Below are positions 8,558-21,121 of a stretch of 64,000 bases of DNA, piece after piece. The position numbers and the translations under genes are program-made. The notes beneath the pieces are model-generated. The model did not search any database. It saw nothing but the letters and a program-made list of their open reading frames with translations, and was not told the origin of the DNA. The stretch's first letter is position 1. Every line of letters begins with the position of its first letter. Source of the stretch: Scandinavium goeteborgense (GTDB lineage Bacteria > Pseudomonadota > Gammaproteobacteria > Enterobacterales > Enterobacteriaceae); assembly GCF_003935895.2 (NCBI RefSeq), contig NZ_CP054058.1, positions 3,577,177 through 3,641,176 of the forward strand. Reading direction: 5' to 3'.

Positions 8558-9877
8558 TTAATGCGCGCTGGAGGTCACCTGACGGCCTGCTGCGCGATCC
8601 CATCCCATTGCCAGAACGGCGGCAATGATAGTCGGCATCAGCCACGCCAGACCTTGCTGAGCCAGCGGCAGATGCGCGGTCCAGGCTGGCAGAATATCAC
8701 CGAATGCAGAGGCTTTAACACCGTCCAGCAGACCGAACACCAGGCTGATAAACATCGCCGGGGCAATCACGCGGGACGAATTATGCCACCAACTGCGGGT
8801 AAAACTTAATACCACCAGTGCGATACATGGCGGATAAATCGCTGTCAGCACCGGAATCGAAATCTGAATCAGGTGGCTGAGGCCCAGATTGGACACCACC
8901 ATCGAGAACAGACCGAGGATAAAGACCAGTGAACGGTAAGACAGCGGCAGGTACTGAGAGAAGAACTCGGCACATGCTGTGGTCAGGCCAACCGCCGTCA
9001 CCATGCAGGCGATGAAAATCAACGCCGCCAGCAGGAAGCTACCAGCCCCGCCGAAGGTGTGCTGAACGTAAGCGTGCAGAATAGCGGCACCGTTGGCATT
9101 CTGATCGACCAGCGCCGCGCTGTCTGAACCCAAACGGAACAACGCCAGGTACAGCAGCGTCAGGCCAACGCCTGCCATCAGGCCAGCCCAGACGGTGTAA
9201 CGGGTCAGCAGACGCGCGTCGGTCACACCGCGAGAACGTGCGGCGTTAACGATAACGATGCCGAATACCATTGCGCCAAGGGTATCCATGGTCAGGTAGC
9301 CGTTGACGAAACCGTTAGAGAACGGCGCAGTCTGGTAGGCGTCCAGCGCATGGCTGATGGAGCCTGCCGGCCACATCAGAGCCGCTACGGCCAGAACCAC
9401 CAGAGCGATAATTTTCAGCGGTGCCAGGAAGTTACCGACGGTATCCAGCAGTTTGCCCGGATACAGCGATACCAGAATCACCAGCGCGAAATAGATAATG
9501 CTGTAGATAAGCAGCGGCAATGCGCCATCACCCGTCAGCGGCGCGATACCCACTTCGAAAGAAACGGTAGCGGTACGCGGCGTGGCGAACAGCGGCCCGA
9601 CGGCGAGATAACACACCACCGCCAGCAGAATTCCGGCCACTTTACCGATTGGCGTGCTGAGGCTGTCAACGCCGCCGCCGACCTTCGCCAGTGCAACGAT
9701 AGTCAGAACCGGCAGGCCAACGCCCGTAATCAGGAAACCAAAGGCCGCAGTCCAGACGTGTTCGCCAGCCTGCAAACCCACCATAGGAGGGAAAATAATG
9801 TTGCCCGCGCCAACGAACAACGCAAAGGTCATAAAGCCCAGGGCGATGATATCGCGAGATTTTAACTGATGGGTCAT
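8558..9877 (-). CDS. brnQ: Branched-chain amino acid carrier BrnQ
   Basis: A sodium-coupled importer of leucine, isoleucine and valine (LIVCS family, 12 helices) in the inner membrane. The 439 residues match the E. coli length, with the family N-terminus [19 protein letters not shown]. It lies downstream of phoR on the same strand, but a 407-bp gap with the phoR terminator means it has its own promoter. In E. coli the same order proY-brnQ-phoR is kept. Confidence 0.95.
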   Translation of the reverse strand: MTHQLKSRDIIALGFMTFALFVGAGNIIFPPMVGLQAGEHVWTAAFGFLITGVGLPVLTIVALAKVGGGVDSLSTPIGKVAGILLAVVCYLAVGPLFATPRTATVSFEVGIAPLTGDGALPLLIYSIIYFALVILVSLYPGKLLDTVGNFLAPLKIIALVVLAVAALMWPAGSISHALDAYQTAPFSNGFVNGYLTMDTLGAMVFGIVIVNAARSRGVTDARLLTRYTVWAGLMAGVGLTLLYLALFRLGSDSAALVDQNANGAAILHAYVQHTFGGAGSFLLAALIFIACMVTAVGLTTACAEFFSQYLPLSYRSLVFILGLFSMVVSNLGLSHLIQISIPVLTAIYPPCIALVVLSFTRSWWHNSSRVIAPAMFISLVFGLLDGVKASAFGDILPAWTAHLPLAQQGLAWLMPTIIAAVLAMGWDRAAGRQVTSSAH

Positions 9878-10231
9878 AAACTCTTTACTGCCTGTGGATG
9901 TGGTGTTGAAAGTAAAAGCGTCGTTTTATTCCAGTGGAACAGAACAACGGCAAGAGCGAACAAAGCAGTGGGAAATACTCCCGATAATCACGCACGAAGA
10001 ATTGTTATTGGGTTTAGCGCGCGAAAGCAGTCAGACCGCAACTGCATTGGGGGCAATTTAAACGCTTATAACGTTTTAAAGCAACATGGGATCGTAAAAC
10101 CAGAGGATTATAGCAATATCGAGTTTCGACTTAGCATGATTAACCAGATATTAGAAAAACCTCTGGCTAATCATGCGAACAAAAAAGCAACAGACGTTTG
10201 ATAATTATCCACCGTTTGGTTAACTGGAAAG
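9878..10231. other. Intergenic region upstream of brnQ
   Basis: About 350 bases without a convincing gene. A 110-codon plus-strand frame runs through it, but it has no recognisable domain and starts across the brnQ start, so it is treated as chance. The brnQ promoter should lie here; I could not place it with confidence. Confidence 0.5.
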
Positions 10232-10258
10232 CAAAAAAACCGGCTTTCGCCGGTCTTT
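10232..10258 (-). terminator. Terminator after phoR
   Basis: On the minus strand ACCGGC-GAAA-GCCGGT is followed by TTTTTTTGC. The GAAA tetraloop and the T run make a strong intrinsic terminator, about 30 bases after the phoR stop. Confidence 0.9.
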
Positions 10259-10284
10259 GTCAATCTTTCCTGACACCCGAATCT

Positions 10285-11580
10285 TCAGGCGCTTTTTTTG
10301 GCAATCAAACGTTCCGGCAGTAAGAAACTGAAGCGGGTGTTTTTGCCCGGCGTGCTTTCGATATCAAGGCGGCTTTCGTGATGATTTACCGCATGTTTCA
10401 CGATTGCCAGCCCCAGTCCGCTGCCGCCGGTTTGCCGCGAGCGGGCTTTATCGACACGGTAGAAACGTTCCGTCAGGCGCGGAATATGCTCCGGCCCGAT
10501 GCCCGGGCCGTTATCTTCCACGCTGAACATTGCGCCGTGCGGATCGCGCTGCCAGCGCACGGTGATTTCAGTGCCTTCCGGCGTATGGTTCACCGCGTTA
10601 TACACCAGGTTCGACATCGCACTGCGCAGCTGTTCCTCGCTGCCGAGTACCTGCAGTGAATCCTCAATCTCGAAATGCAAAATGTGCTTCTTGTGGCTGA
10701 GGGTCTGCGCCTCGCGCTCAATGACCCTGAGCATCATTGGCACGTCGATGGTTTCATTCAATGCCGCCAGCGGAGCCGCCTCGATGCGTGACAGCGTCAG
10801 CAACTGACGCACCAAACCTTCCATACGTTGGGTTTGCTCGCGCATGGTGTGCAGCGCTTTTTCACGCGGCGCGCCTTCCAGCGTTTGCTCCTGCATCATC
10901 TCCAGGTAGCCCTGTAGCACTGTCAACGGCGTGCGTAATTCATGGCTGACGTTGGCGAAGAAGTTGCGACGGGCACCTTCCAGCTGGTGCATTTGCGTGA
11001 CGTCGCGTGCCACCAGCAGCAGCTGTTTTTCGCTGTAGGGCATGACGCGAATTTCCAGATGTCGCCCAGTGTTGAGCACCAGGTTGAGCGGCCGGGTGAA
11101 ATCGCGTGATTTGAGATAGCGGGAAAATTCAGGGTAGCGCAGCAGGTTGAGGATGTTCTGACCGTTATCGTCCGGCCAGCGCAGATTTAGCATCTGCTGG
11201 GCCAGGCCGTTACACCAGAACATGGCCCCTTCTTCGGTGGTCAGCACCACCGCATCAGGCAGCGATTCCGCGCCACTGCGAAAGCGTTTGATCAGGCTAC
11301 CGAGCTCACGGCGACGCTTTTTATTACGCATCTGCATCTGGTGCAGCCCGTACAGCAGCGGCTCCCAACTGCCTTTGCCCGGTGGTGGCGTCATGCTGCG
11401 ATCAACCCACAGCCACCAAGAAAGTTGCAGTAAATTCCAGAAATGCCAGATCAGCAATCCGGTCACCGCCGCCAGTAAGAACCATGGCAAATGCCCGAAT
11501 AGCGCCCCCAGAATGAGGGCCGGAATACAACAGAGGATCAGCTCAAAAACCAGCCTTTTCCATGACAGCCGTTCAAGCAC
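10285..11580 (-). CDS. phoR: Phosphate sensor histidine kinase PhoR
   Basis: The inner-membrane kinase/phosphatase that controls PhoB according to phosphate supply, with the Pst transporter and PhoU. It has 431 residues as in E. coli: two N-terminal membrane segments ([33 protein letters not shown]), a positively charged linker, a PAS domain from about 95, the dimerisation box [20 protein letters not shown] with the phospho-accepting His near 213, and ATPase boxes [19 protein letters not shown] and [12 protein letters not shown]. It is 21 bp downstream of phoB in one operon driven by the Pho box. Confidence 0.97.
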   Translation of the reverse strand: MLERLSWKRLVFELILCCIPALILGALFGHLPWFLLAAVTGLLIWHFWNLLQLSWWLWVDRSMTPPPGKGSWEPLLYGLHQMQMRNKKRRRELGSLIKRFRSGAESLPDAVVLTTEEGAMFWCNGLAQQMLNLRWPDDNGQNILNLLRYPEFSRYLKSRDFTRPLNLVLNTGRHLEIRVMPYSEKQLLLVARDVTQMHQLEGARRNFFANVSHELRTPLTVLQGYLEMMQEQTLEGAPREKALHTMREQTQRMEGLVRQLLTLSRIEAAPLAALNETIDVPMMLRVIEREAQTLSHKKHILHFEIEDSLQVLGSEEQLRSAMSNLVYNAVNHTPEGTEITVRWQRDPHGAMFSVEDNGPGIGPEHIPRLTERFYRVDKARSRQTGGSGLGLAIVKHAVNHHESRLDIESTPGKNTRFSFLLPERLIAKKSA

Positions 11581-11601
11581 GGGTCACACTCCAGTCAATT
11601 G

Positions 11602-12291
11602 TCAGAAACGGGCGGAGAAACGATAACCCGTGCCGCGAACGGTTTGTACCATTCTGTCGTGACCACTGTGTTCCAGCGCTTTACGCAGGCGACGAATGTG
11701 AACATCCACCGTACGGTCTTCTACATACACATTGGTTCCCCAAACGTTATTCAGCAACTGTTCACGGCTGTACACGCGTTCCGGGTGAGTCATAAAGAAG
11801 TGCAGCAGTTTAAACTCGGTCGGCCCCATGTCCAGCGGGCTTTCGCCGGTCATGACGCGGTGGGATGACGGGTCAAGGCTCAGGCCCTGCATTTCGATCA
11901 CTTCTTCAACCGCCATCGGCGAGATACGGCGCATGACGGCTTTGATGCGGGCCACCAGCTCCTTCGGGGAGAAAGGCTTGGTGATGTAATCGTCGGCACC
12001 GGTTTCCAGGCCGCGCACGCGATCTTCTTCTTCGCCACGCGCGGTCAGCATCACTACCGGAATATCGCGCGTTAACGCTTCGCGCTTGAGGTGTTTGATA
12101 AACTGAATGCCCGAGCCGCCTGGCAGCATCCAGTCAAGCAGGACTAAATCAGGCCACGGCTCGTTCAGTTGATTTACAGCACTGTCATAATCATCTGCTT
12201 CTACAGGCTGAAAGCCATTTTGCTCCAGGACGAAGCACACCATTTCGCGAATTGGAGCTTCATCTTCAACGACCAGAATACGTCTCGCCAT
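11602..12291 (-). CDS. phoB: Phosphate response regulator PhoB
   Basis: An OmpR-type transcription activator of the Pho regulon. The 229-residue product has a receiver domain with acidic pocket EDE near residues 9-11, phosphorylated Asp53 in LLDWMLPGG, and Lys in [10 protein letters not shown]. The C-terminal winged helix includes [12 protein letters not shown] and [12 protein letters not shown]. The start [11 protein letters not shown] at 12291 matches E. coli; an ATG eight codons upstream is less likely. A Pho box lies about 65-90 bases upstream, so the operon is autoregulated. Divergent from sbcD. Confidence 0.97.
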   Translation of the reverse strand: MARRILVVEDEAPIREMVCFVLEQNGFQPVEADDYDSAVNQLNEPWPDLVLLDWMLPGGSGIQFIKHLKREALTRDIPVVMLTARGEEEDRVRGLETGADDYITKPFSPKELVARIKAVMRRISPMAVEEVIEMQGLSLDPSSHRVMTGESPLDMGPTEFKLLHFFMTHPERVYSREQLLNNVWGTNVYVEDRTVDVHIRRLRKALEHSGHDRMVQTVRGTGYRFSARF

Positions 12292-12353
12292 TATAAATCC
12301 TGTGTTATTAGTCATGTGCCTGTAAGGGGCGTCTTATTTGGCGTAAGTATGCG

Positions 12354-12380
12354 TCAGATTTATGACAGATTTATGATAGA
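12354..12380 (-). promoter_or_regulatory. Pho box of the phoBR promoter
   Basis: On the minus strand the 11-base repeats CTATCATAAAT and CTGTCATAAAT lie in tandem, followed by CTGA. They match the PhoB consensus CTGTCATA(A/T)A(A/T)CTGTCA(C/T) and the E. coli phoB box at the same place. The sbcD start is about 100 bases away on the other strand. Confidence 0.9.
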
Positions 12381-12475
12381 GCATTTCACATTATTACACT
12401 GAATGACTGCGGTCATCGCCCTGTTATTTCTTAATGTATATAATGGCGGCCTCGCTTTTCAGCCACGGGCCCACT

Positions 12476-13678
12476 ATGCGCATCCTACACACCTCCGACT
12501 GGCACCTCGGCCAGAATTTCTACAGTAAAAGCCGTGCCGCTGAGCACGATGCTTTTCTCGACTGGCTGCTGGAAACAGCCCAGGCGCAAGAGGTGGATGC
12601 CATTATCGTGGCGGGTGATATCTTCGATACCGGTTCGCCGCCGAGCTACGCGCGCGAACTCTATAACCGGTTCGTGGTGAAATTACAGCAAACCGGCTGT
12701 CATCTGGTGGTGCTGGCGGGGAACCATGATTCCGTCGCCACGCTCAATGAATCCCGCGATATTCTCGCATTTCTGAATACCACCGTGGTCGCCGGGAGCG
12801 GCATGGCGCCTTGCGTGCTTAACCGTCGCGACGGCACCCCCGGCGCGATTTTCTGCCCGGTGCCGTTTCTGCGCCCGCGCGATGTCATCGTCAGCCAGGC
12901 CGGTTCCTCCGCCGGGGAAAAGCAGCAACATTTATTACAGGCAATCACAGATTACTACCAGCAGCAGTATCAGCAGGCCTGCGAACTGCGGGGCGATCGC
13001 CCGTTGCCGATTATCGCCAGCGGCCATCTGACGACCGTCGGCGCCAGCAAAAGTGACGCGGTACGTGACATTTATATCGGCACGCTCGATGCCTTCCCGG
13101 CGCAGAACTTCCCGCCGGTGGACTACATCGCGCTCGGCCACATTCATCGGGCGCAAAAAATCGGCGGCAGCGAGCATATTCGCTACTGCGGTTCGCCTAT
13201 CTCCCTGAGCTTTGATGAAACCGGCAAAGCAAAAGCCGTCAATCTGGTGAGTTTTAGCGATGGAAAATTGGCGGAAGTGACGCCGCTGGAGGTGCCCGTG
13301 ACGCAACAGCTGGCGGTGCTGAAAGGTGATTTCGCCAGCATCAGCGAACAGCTGGCGCAATGGCGCGAAGGCGATGCCGCCTCGCCGGTGTGGCTCGATA
13401 TCGAAATCACCAGCGACGAATACCTGCATGACATCCAGCGAAAAATTCAGGCTCTGACCGACGAGTTGCCGGTTGAGGTGCTGCTGGTGCGCCGCAGTCG
13501 CGAACAGCGCGAGCGCATTATGGCCAGCGAGCATCGCGAAACGCTGAGCGAACTGAAAGTCGAAGAGGTTTTTGCGCGTCGTCTGGCGCTGGAAGCACTG
13601 GAAGAACCGCAGCAACAGCGCCTGCATCAGCTGTTTAACGAAACGGTGCACGCGCTTTCCGGGGAGGAACAGCCATGA
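12476..13678 (+). CDS. sbcD: SbcCD nuclease, catalytic subunit SbcD
   Basis: The Mre11-family Mn-dependent nuclease of SbcCD, which cuts DNA hairpins and processes ends with SbcC. The 400-residue product carries the metallophosphoesterase motifs [31 protein letters not shown] and LGHIHRAQ in order. The start [13 protein letters not shown] at 12476 matches E. coli length exactly; an upstream in-frame ATG at 12434 would add 14 atypical residues. Its stop overlaps sbcC by ATGA. Confidence 0.96.
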   Translation: MRILHTSDWHLGQNFYSKSRAAEHDAFLDWLLETAQAQEVDAIIVAGDIFDTGSPPSYARELYNRFVVKLQQTGCHLVVLAGNHDSVATLNESRDILAFLNTTVVAGSGMAPCVLNRRDGTPGAIFCPVPFLRPRDVIVSQAGSSAGEKQQHLLQAITDYYQQQYQQACELRGDRPLPIIASGHLTTVGASKSDAVRDIYIGTLDAFPAQNFPPVDYIALGHIHRAQKIGGSEHIRYCGSPISLSFDETGKAKAVNLVSFSDGKLAEVTPLEVPVTQQLAVLKGDFASISEQLAQWREGDAASPVWLDIEITSDEYLHDIQRKIQALTDELPVEVLLVRRSREQRERIMASEHRETLSELKVEEVFARRLALEALEEPQQQRLHQLFNETVHALSGEEQP

Positions 13679-16600
13679 AAATTTTGAGTCTGCGGCTGAA
13701 AAACCTTAACTCGCTGAAGGGTGAATGGAAAATTGATTTCACCGCCGAGCCTTTCGCCAGCAACGGTCTGTTTGCTATTACCGGCCCGACGGGCGCGGGA
13801 AAAACGACCCTGCTGGACGCCATCTGTCTGGCGCTTTACCACGAAACGCCGCGCCTCAGCACGCTGTCACAATCACAAAATGACCTGATGACCCGCGACA
13901 CCGCCGAGTGTCTGGCAGAAGTCGAATTCGAGGTCAAGGGCGTGGCCTACCGCGCCTTCTGGAGCCAGAACCGTGCGCGCAACCAGCCCGACGGCAACCT
14001 GCAAGCCCCGCGCGTAGAACTGGCCCGCTGTGACGACGGCAAAATCCTGGCCGAAAAAGTCAAAGACAAGCTGGAGCTAACCGCCTCACTGACCGGGCTC
14101 GACTACGGGCGCTTCACGCGCTCAATGATGCTTTCCCAAGGCCAGTTCGCCGCGTTCCTCAACGCCAAACCGAAAGAGCGCGCCGAGCTGTTGGAAGAGC
14201 TGACCGGGACCGAGATTTACGGCCAGATTTCCGCCATGGTGTTTGAGAAACATAAAGAAGCCAAAACCGAACTGGAGAAACTCCAGGCCCAGGCGTCGGG
14301 TATGATTTTGCTGAATGACGAGCAGCAGCAGGCGTTGCAGCTACGTTTGCAGGCACTTACTGACGACGAAAAACAGCAACAGAATGAACAGCTTCGCGTC
14401 CAGCTTTGGCAACAGTGGTTGACCCGCGAAACAGAACTGCTCGCGGCAGAGCAACGCACGCAGGCCTCGCTGAGTGCCGCGCAGCAGGCGCTGACTGCCG
14501 CTCAGCCGCAGCTTTCCGCGCTCGCTCAATCGTTACCCGCCGACAGGCTGCGCCCGATGTGGGTTCGTCTACAGGATAGCCAGACGGCGCTGACGCAAAC
14601 GCATCAGCAAACAGAAGAAGTAAATACTCGCTTACAGAGCCAGCTGGCGCTGCGTGGACGCTTGCGCCTCAGCGCCGAACGCCAGCAACAGCAATGGCTG
14701 GTGAGCCAGAAAACCCAGAATGAATGGCTGGCGGCGAATGAACGCTATCGCCACTGGCAGCGCGAACTGACCGGCTGGCGCGCGGCGTTTACCCAGCAAA
14801 CGCGCGATGCGGCCCAGTTGCAGACCCTGATCCAGCGAGAAACTGAATTCACGCGCCAGCTTAACGCTCTGCCGCCAACGTCCCTCACGCTCGATGAAAA
14901 CGCCGTGGCAGCGGCGCTGGAACAACACAGCACCGCCCGCCCGCTTCGCCAACAGCTGAACACGCTGCAAAGCCGTTTTCAGCCACTGCATAAACGCCGT
15001 CAACAGCTGCAACCGCTGCTGGTCCAGCGCCAGCAGGAGCAGGAAAAAGGCGAAGCCGAGCTCGCCCGTCGTCGACAGCAATACAAAGAAAAACTGCAGC
15101 AGTTCAATGACGTCAAAACGCTGTGCGAGCAGGAAAAAATCATTGCCAAACTCACCGATGAACGCGCCCGTTTGCAGCCCGGCGCGCCTTGTCCGCTGTG
15201 CGGTTCGGCGGAGCATCCGGCGGTGGCGGAGTATCAGGCGTTAAAACCGGGCGTCAACGAAGCCCGTCGCGATGCGCTTGAAAAAGAGGTCAAGCAGATT
15301 GGCGAATCCGGGGCCAGCCTGAAAGGCGAACTCGATGCGCTGGTGAAACAACTTCAGGCCGAGCAAAGCGAGCTGCAGTCCATCGCTGAGCAAGAGCAAG
15401 TGCTCACCTCTCAATGGCAATCGACCATCTCCGGTTTGCAGATTTCACTCACGCCTGATGACGATATCGGCGGCTGGCTGAGCGAGCAGGAAAACTACGA
15501 ACAGCAGCTTTATCAGCACAGCCAGCGACTGAACATAGAGCGTCAGATGCGCGACCTGAAAAATCAGCGCAGCGCCCTGGCGCAGGAAATTGCCGATCGC
15601 CAGCTGACGCTGGGTGAAACCCTGAACGGCTTTAGCCTGACGCTTCCCGCGCACGGCGAAGAAAACGCCTGGCTGGCGGCGCGCGAGACCGAAAGCCAGC
15701 AATGGCAGACGCAGAGTGAACAACAGCAGTCCATCGAACACAAACTGGGACAGCTTCAGCCCTTGCTCGACACCCTGCCCGCCGTTGCGCCGCAGGAAGA
15801 TGTTGCCCCGGTGGCGCTGGACGGCTGGCAGCAGTTGCATCACGACTGCGTATCGCTGCAAAGCCAGTGGCAAACGCTGCAACAGCAGGAAAGCCAGGCG
15901 CGCGAACGTCTGACGCTGGCGCAAAAGGAATTTGGTGCCGCGCTGGAAGGCAGTCAGTTTGCCAGCCAGGACGCCTTCCTGGCCGCGCTGCTGGATGACG
16001 ACACGCGCCAAAAACTGGAGCAGTTGAAGCAGCAGCTTGAAAACCAGCTTCAGCAACAGCAGGCGCTGGCGTCGCAGGCGCAGAACGAGCGGATTCAGCA
16101 CCAGCAGCAACGTCCGGACGATTTACCCGAAACGCAAGACCGCGAACAGGTGCCAACGTTGCTGGCCCAACTGGCGCAGCGGTTACGCGAAAACAGCGCG
16201 GCACAAGGGGAAATCCGCCAGCAACTGAAACAGGATGCGGACAATCGACAGCAGCAGCAGGCGCTGATGGCGCAGATCGACGCCGCCGCGCAAACCCTGG
16301 AAGACTGGGGCTGGCTGAATACGCTGATTGGCTCTAAAGAAGGCGATAAATTCCGTAAATTTGCGCAGGGTCTGACGCTCGACAATTTAGTGTGGCTGGC
16401 GAACGAGCAGCTGAGCCGCCTGCATGGCCGTTATCTGCTGAAACGCAAAGCCAGCGAAGCGCTGGAACTGGAAGTGATGGACACCTGGCAGGCCGACGCG
16501 GTGCGCGACACCCGAACGCTTTCTGGCGGAGAGAGTTTCCTCGTCAGCCTTGCACTGGCGCTGGCGCTGTCCGATTTGGTCAGCCATAAAACGCGCATTG

Positions 16601-16815
16601 ATTCGCTGTTCCTCGACGAAGGATTCGGCACGCTCGACACTGAAACGCTGGATACCGCGCTCGACGCGCTCGACGCGCTGAACGCCAGTGGTAAGGTTAT
16701 CGGCGTGATAAGCCATGTGGAAGCGATGAAAGAGCGGATCCCAGTGCAAATTAAAGTGAAGAAAATTAATGGATTGGGTTACAGCAAGCTGGATAAAGTC
16801 TTTGCCGTAGAGTAA
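13675..16815 (+). CDS. sbcC: SbcCD nuclease, SMC-like ATPase subunit SbcC
   Basis: A Rad50-type ATPase, 1046 residues (E. coli 1048). The Walker A motif [20 protein letters not shown] is near residue 40. Long Gln/Glu-rich coiled coils flank the zinc hook [10 protein letters not shown] (Cys506/Cys509), which joins two molecules. The C-terminal half-ATPase has signature [19 protein letters not shown] and Walker [12 protein letters not shown]. It is coupled to sbcD by a 4-bp overlap. SbcCD counteracts long palindromes and protein-blocked ends. Confidence 0.97.
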   Translation: MKILSLRLKNLNSLKGEWKIDFTAEPFASNGLFAITGPTGAGKTTLLDAICLALYHETPRLSTLSQSQNDLMTRDTAECLAEVEFEVKGVAYRAFWSQNRARNQPDGNLQAPRVELARCDDGKILAEKVKDKLELTASLTGLDYGRFTRSMMLSQGQFAAFLNAKPKERAELLEELTGTEIYGQISAMVFEKHKEAKTELEKLQAQASGMILLNDEQQQALQLRLQALTDDEKQQQNEQLRVQLWQQWLTRETELLAAEQRTQASLSAAQQALTAAQPQLSALAQSLPADRLRPMWVRLQDSQTALTQTHQQTEEVNTRLQSQLALRGRLRLSAERQQQQWLVSQKTQNEWLAANERYRHWQRELTGWRAAFTQQTRDAAQLQTLIQRETEFTRQLNALPPTSLTLDENAVAAALEQHSTARPLRQQLNTLQSRFQPLHKRRQQLQPLLVQRQQEQEKGEAELARRRQQYKEKLQQFNDVKTLCEQEKIIAKLTDERARLQPGAPCPLCGSAEHPAVAEYQALKPGVNEARRDALEKEVKQIGESGASLKGELDALVKQLQAEQSELQSIAEQEQVLTSQWQSTISGLQISLTPDDDIGGWLSEQENYEQQLYQHSQRLNIERQMRDLKNQRSALAQEIADRQLTLGETLNGFSLTLPAHGEENAWLAARETESQQWQTQSEQQQSIEHKLGQLQPLLDTLPAVAPQEDVAPVALDGWQQLHHDCVSLQSQWQTLQQQESQARERLTLAQKEFGAALEGSQFASQDAFLAALLDDDTRQKLEQLKQQLENQLQQQQALASQAQNERIQHQQQRPDDLPETQDREQVPTLLAQLAQRLRENSAAQGEIRQQLKQDADNRQQQQALMAQIDAAAQTLEDWGWLNTLIGSKEGDKFRKFAQGLTLDNLVWLANEQLSRLHGRYLLKRKASEALELEVMDTWQADAVRDTRTLSGGESFLVSLALALALSDLVSHKTRIDSLFLDEGFGTLDTETLDTALDALDALNASGKVIGVISHVEAMKERIPVQIKVKKINGLGYSKLDKVFAVE

Positions 16816-16939
16816 TGGCGCAGCAGTTTCGTCAATATAGACAGAAGAATAAGCACTTGGTTTAGCCCCACTTTTACCTCAAGCTGGGCTTTACTACGCG
16901 GCCTGATGTTCCGGGCGCATTTCCTCGCAACAGGTCAGC

Positions 16940-18109
16940 ATGAAAAAAGTCATTTTATCTTTAGCGTTAGGCACGTTCGGCCTGGGCATGGCTGAGTTTG
17001 GAATTATGGGCGTGCTGACGGAACTTGCCAGCAACGTAGGGATTTCGATCCCCATGGCCGGCCATATGATCTCCTGGTATGCGTTCGGCGTGGTGATAGG
17101 TGCGCCGGTTATTGCCCTGTTTTCCAAACGTTTTTCACTCAAGCATATCCTGCTTTTTCTGGTGATACTGTGCCTGGTCGGTAACGCGATATTCACCTTA
17201 TCCTCATCTTACTGGATGCTCGCGGTGGGCCGGATGGTCTCCGGTTTTCCTCACGGTGCCTTTTTTGGCGTCGGTGCAATTATATTGTCAAAGCTCGCCA
17301 GCCCCGGCAAAGTGACGTCAGCCGTCGCGGGCATGATCAGTGGAATGACCATCGCGAACCTGCTCGGCGTGCCGCTTGGCACCTGGCTTAGCCAGGAATT
17401 TAGCTGGCGCTACACCTTTTTATTGATCGCCATGTTTAATATCGCCGTGATGGCCTCAGTTGCCTTTTGGGTGCCAAATATCACCGATAACGCCCAAACC
17501 AAACTGCGCAATCAGTTTCACTTTCTGAAATCACCCGCCCCCTGGTTTATCTTCGCGGCGACGCTCTTTGGCAATGCCGGTGTCTTCGCATGGTTTAGTT
17601 ACATCAAGCCATTCATGATGACGGTCGCCGGTTTTTCCGAAGGGAAAATGACGGTGATTATGATGCTGGCGGGGCTGGGAATGGTGTCGGGCAATCTTCT
17701 TAGCGGTCGCCTGTCCGGAAAATTCTCACCGCTCAGTATCGCCATCGTGACGGATTTGGTGATTGCGCTTTCGCTGGGCTTGCTGTTCTTATTTGGCGGT
17801 GGCCAATTCACGTCGCTCGGTCTGACATTTATCTGCTGTATGGGTCTTTTTGCACTCTCTGCGCCATTGCAAATTTTGCTGCTGCAAAATGCGAAAGGAG
17901 GCGAAATGCTGGGTGCGGCCGGGGGACAAATGGCCTTTAATCTTGGGAGCGCAGTCGGCGCTTACTGTGGCGGATTGATGCTGACGGCGGGTTTTGCCTA
18001 CAACTATGTGGCGCTGCCCGCAGCCCTTTTGTCATTTTTCGCGATGTCCTCGCTGCTGCTGTATGCACGCTTGAAACTCAAGCCCGTGCCTGCCTTCTCC
18101 TCTATCTGA
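16940..18109 (+). CDS. araJ: AraJ-like MFS transporter
   Basis: A 389-residue major facilitator exporter with about 12 helices, closely similar to E. coli AraJ (394 residues): MKKVILSLALGTFGLGMAEF, HILLFLVILCLVGNAIF and LFALSAPLQILLLQNAKGG. In E. coli araJ is induced by arabinose through AraC, yet is not needed for arabinose use; export of sugar derivatives or drugs is likely. An AraC site could not be confirmed in the 124-bp upstream gap. It converges with mak. Confidence 0.9.
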   Translation: MKKVILSLALGTFGLGMAEFGIMGVLTELASNVGISIPMAGHMISWYAFGVVIGAPVIALFSKRFSLKHILLFLVILCLVGNAIFTLSSSYWMLAVGRMVSGFPHGAFFGVGAIILSKLASPGKVTSAVAGMISGMTIANLLGVPLGTWLSQEFSWRYTFLLIAMFNIAVMASVAFWVPNITDNAQTKLRNQFHFLKSPAPWFIFAATLFGNAGVFAWFSYIKPFMMTVAGFSEGKMTVIMMLAGLGMVSGNLLSGRLSGKFSPLSIAIVTDLVIALSLGLLFLFGGGQFTSLGLTFICCMGLFALSAPLQILLLQNAKGGEMLGAAGGQMAFNLGSAVGAYCGGLMLTAGFAYNYVALPAALLSFFAMSSLLLYARLKLKPVPAFSSI

Positions 18110-18112
18110 GTT

Positions 18113-18133
18113 CTGCCCTGTTGACCAGGGCAG
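18113..18133. terminator. Hairpin between convergent araJ and mak
   Basis: CTGCCCT and AGGGCAG form a stem around GTTGACC in the 29-bp gap between the two convergent stops. There is no clear T run on either side, so it may be a weak bidirectional terminator. Confidence 0.4.
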
Positions 18134-18138
18134 CCTGA

Positions 18139-19044
18139 TTAAAGCGGCCACAACCATGCGGCGCCACGTACGCCGCTGGAATCGCCATGCACCGCTTTAC
18201 GAATCGGCGTTTCACACTCACCGCCAAAGACAAAATTCTTCACCAGTCCCGGCACCGTTTTATACAGCCGCTCGACGTTACTCATGCCGCCACCGAGCAC
18301 AATCACGTCCGGATCCAGAATATTCACCACGTGAGCCAGGGATTTCGCCAATCGCAGTTCATAGCGACTCAGCGCCAGTTCAGCCACCGCATCATGTTCT
18401 TCAACCAGACGCATGATTTCACTGCCTTTTAACGGCTGCCCGCTCAGACGATGATAATCCGTCGCAAAACCGGTGCCGGAGATAAAGGTTTCAATACACC
18501 CCTGTTTGCCGCAGTAGCACGGCACTTCTGCCCGGTAACGCAGTTCGTCTTCGTCCATCCACGGCAGTGGATTATGGCCCCACTCGCCCGCGGTGCCGTT
18601 ACCGCCAATATGCGCCCTGCCGCCGAGCGCAATGCCCGCGCCGCAGCCAGTGCCAATAATCACCGCATAAACGGTTTGCGCCCCTGCCGCCGCACCGTCG
18701 ATGGCTTCTGACACCGCCAGACAGTTGGCGTCGTTCGCCAGTCGCACTTCGCGATTCAGCCGCTTGCTGAGATCTTTATCGAAAGGCTGCCCGTTGAGCC
18801 AGGTTGAATTCGCGTTTTTCACCACCCCGGTATACGGCGAGATGGAGCCTGGAATGCCCATGCCCACGGTGCCGGTCTGCCCGGTTTCCTTCTCTGCCAA
18901 CCCGACCAGCGTGGCAATGGTTTCAATCGTCTGCTGATAGTCATCGCGCGGCGTCGGCAGACGATGACGATACAGTTGCTCGCCCTGGTCACTCAACGCA
19001 ATGACCTCTGTTTTAGTACCACCCAAGTCTATTCCTATTCGCAC
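18139..19044 (-). CDS. mak: ROK-family fructokinase Mak
   Basis: A cytoplasmic ATP-dependent sugar kinase phosphorylating fructose, with mannose as a second substrate. The 301-residue product has the ATP-binding motif [12 protein letters not shown] at the N-terminus, [11 protein letters not shown] with the catalytic Asp near residue 103, ROK zinc ligands in [10 protein letters not shown], and a C-terminal [12 protein letters not shown]. coli Mak is one residue longer. It is divergent from rdgC with a 93-bp spacer. Confidence 0.94.
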   Translation of the reverse strand: MRIGIDLGGTKTEVIALSDQGEQLYRHRLPTPRDDYQQTIETIATLVGLAEKETGQTGTVGMGIPGSISPYTGVVKNANSTWLNGQPFDKDLSKRLNREVRLANDANCLAVSEAIDGAAAGAQTVYAVIIGTGCGAGIALGGRAHIGGNGTAGEWGHNPLPWMDEDELRYRAEVPCYCGKQGCIETFISGTGFATDYHRLSGQPLKGSEIMRLVEEHDAVAELALSRYELRLAKSLAHVVNILDPDVIVLGGGMSNVERLYKTVPGLVKNFVFGGECETPIRKAVHGDSSGVRGAAWLWPL

Positions 19045-19137
19045 AGATGCCTCCCCGGTGCCTGATTAACAATGCAAGCATAGTGACAATTCGCTATCAT
19101 GCCCGCTGCATTTAACGACAAAGCCGTGGAAATTATC

Positions 19138-20049
19138 ATGCTGTGGTTCAAAAATTTAATGGTTTACCGTCTTAGCCGCGACATTACTTTGCGTGCAGAT
19201 GAGATGGAAAAACAGTTAGCCTCGCTGGCATTTACCCCTTGCGGCAGCCAGGATATGGCAAAAACCGGTTGGGTCTCGCCGATGGGATCGCACAGTGATG
19301 CTTTCACGCATGAGGCCAATGGGCAGATCCTGGTCTGCGCCCGTAAAGAAGAGAAGATCCTGCCGTCGTCGGTAGTGAAACAGTCTCTGGAAGCGAAGAT
19401 CCTCAAGCTGGAAGCCGATCAGGGCCGTAAGCTCAAGAAGACCGAAAAAGATTCCCTGAAAGATGAAGTGCTGCACTCGCTGCTGCCTCGCGCTTTCAGC
19501 CGTTTCAGCCAGACAATGCTGTGGATCGACACCGTCAACGGGTTGATCATGGTCGATTGTGCCAGTGCGAAAAAAGGTGAAGACACCCTCGCGCTGCTGC
19601 GTAAAACCCTCGGCTCGCTGCCGGTGGTTCCGCTGGCGCTGGAAAATCCCATTGAGCTGACGCTGACCGAATGGGTACGCTCCGGTAACGTGGCGCAGGG
19701 CTTCCAGCTGCTTGATGAAGCGGAGCTGAAAGCGATCCTCGAAGACGGCGGCGTCATCCGCGCGAAAAAGCAGGATCTGGTCAGCGACGAAATTGCGGTG
19801 CACATTGAAGCCGGGAAAGTCGTGACCAAACTGGCGCTCGACTGGCAACAACGCATTCAGTTTATGGTCTGCGATGATGGGTCGATCAAACGTCTGAAGT
19901 TCTGCGACGAACTGCGTGATCAGAACGAAGACATTGAACGCGAGAATTACGATCAGCGTTTCGATGCCGACTTTATCCTGATGACCGGAGAACTGGCTGC
20001 GCTGGTGGCGAATCTGGTGGAAGGTCTGGGCGGCGAAGCTCAGCGATAA
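19138..20049 (+). CDS. rdgC: Recombination-associated protein RdgC
   Basis: A ring-shaped DNA-binding dimer associated with the nucleoid that can limit RecA access. The 303 residues beginning [19 protein letters not shown] equal the E. coli protein in length. The start at 19138 is chosen on this homology; an upstream ATG at 19099 would add 13 residues not in the family. Conserved features include [15 protein letters not shown] and [12 protein letters not shown]. It ends at a strong terminator shared with ppnP. Confidence 0.95.
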   Translation: MLWFKNLMVYRLSRDITLRADEMEKQLASLAFTPCGSQDMAKTGWVSPMGSHSDAFTHEANGQILVCARKEEKILPSSVVKQSLEAKILKLEADQGRKLKKTEKDSLKDEVLHSLLPRAFSRFSQTMLWIDTVNGLIMVDCASAKKGEDTLALLRKTLGSLPVVPLALENPIELTLTEWVRSGNVAQGFQLLDEAELKAILEDGGVIRAKKQDLVSDEIAVHIEAGKVVTKLALDWQQRIQFMVCDDGSIKRLKFCDELRDQNEDIERENYDQRFDADFILMTGELAALVANLVEGLGGEAQR

Positions 20050-20054
20050 GCAAG

Positions 20055-20086
20055 AGCCTTCCTGTGCAAACAGGAAGGCTTATTTT

Positions 20087-20088
<2 letters not shown>
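20055..20088 (+). terminator. Terminator between convergent rdgC and ppnP
   Basis: AGCCTTCCTG and CAGGAAGGCT form a perfect 10-bp stem with a six-base loop, followed by TATTTTTT on the plus strand. The run overlaps the ppnP stop, so it serves rdgC first. Confidence 0.9.
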
Positions 20089-20443
<355 letters not shown>

Positions 20444-21121
20444 TTAAATAAGCAGTTCTGCCACCAGCCTTGCGACCAGCACGTTCGACAGCAGAACCGG
20501 GACATCCAATGTCTTCTGTAACAAATCGCGATGCCGCTGATTGAATCCCAGGCAGTCAAGCATCAGCACGTCCGCGCCCTCGCTCAGCAACTGCTTTCCG
20601 GCCGCGATCAGCTCATCTTCAGTGCCATGAATGGGATTCGCCAGCGCGTAACGCGGCTCATTCTTTAAGGTCTGCCATTTGGCGCGTTGGTTTTTCATCA
20701 GTTCCGGGATCGGTACGATGACCCCAACCTGATGACTGTCGATGATGGAACTCACCAACGGAGGAATAATACGCTGTGGTTCAATAAGAATCGCATTCCG
20801 AGCCACAAGCCCACTCACAGGCGCGGTGCTCATGAACAAAATGACGTCGTAGTTCTGGTTATCCAGCACTTCGACCACCGATTGCAAATCACGCTCGACC
20901 TTCTTGCGTGAGACTTCCGCCAGTTGGTTATCATTCAGGAGAGTGATAAGAACTTCTTCTCCTGGCTCTGCGGCGTATTCTTCCATGACCGCTTCTCGGG
21001 TCATTTTTCCCACCAAACTGACATGGGTAATTTGATCTTCCCTGATGTGCTCTGTTAATAACGGCAATACCTCACGCATCGGTACCACACCGATGGTCAG
21101 GATCGCCAAAGTCGCACTCAT
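20444..21121 (-). CDS. aroM: AroM family protein
   Basis: A conserved 225-residue cytoplasmic protein of unknown biochemical role, same length as in E. coli. It resembles the Asp/Glu racemase-like fold ([33 protein letters not shown]), with a Cys in the latter motif that could be catalytic. The name comes from its position in the aroL-yaiA-aroM group controlled by TyrR. A 251-bp gap separates it from yaiA here. Confidence 0.92.
   Translation of the reverse strand: MSATLAILTIGVVPMREVLPLLTEHIREDQITHVSLVGKMTREAVMEEYAAEPGEEVLITLLNDNQLAEVSRKKVERDLQSVVEVLDNQNYDVILFMSTAPVSGLVARNAILIEPQRIIPPLVSSIIDSHQVGVIVPIPELMKNQRAKWQTLKNEPRYALANPIHGTEDELIAAGKQLLSEGADVLMLDCLGFNQRHRDLLQKTLDVPVLLSNVLVARLVAELLI

Noticed and set aside
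9869..10201. A 110-codon frame between brnQ and phoR
   Set aside because: No recognisable domain, no good ribosome-binding site, and it begins across the brnQ start; more likely chance in the promoter region.
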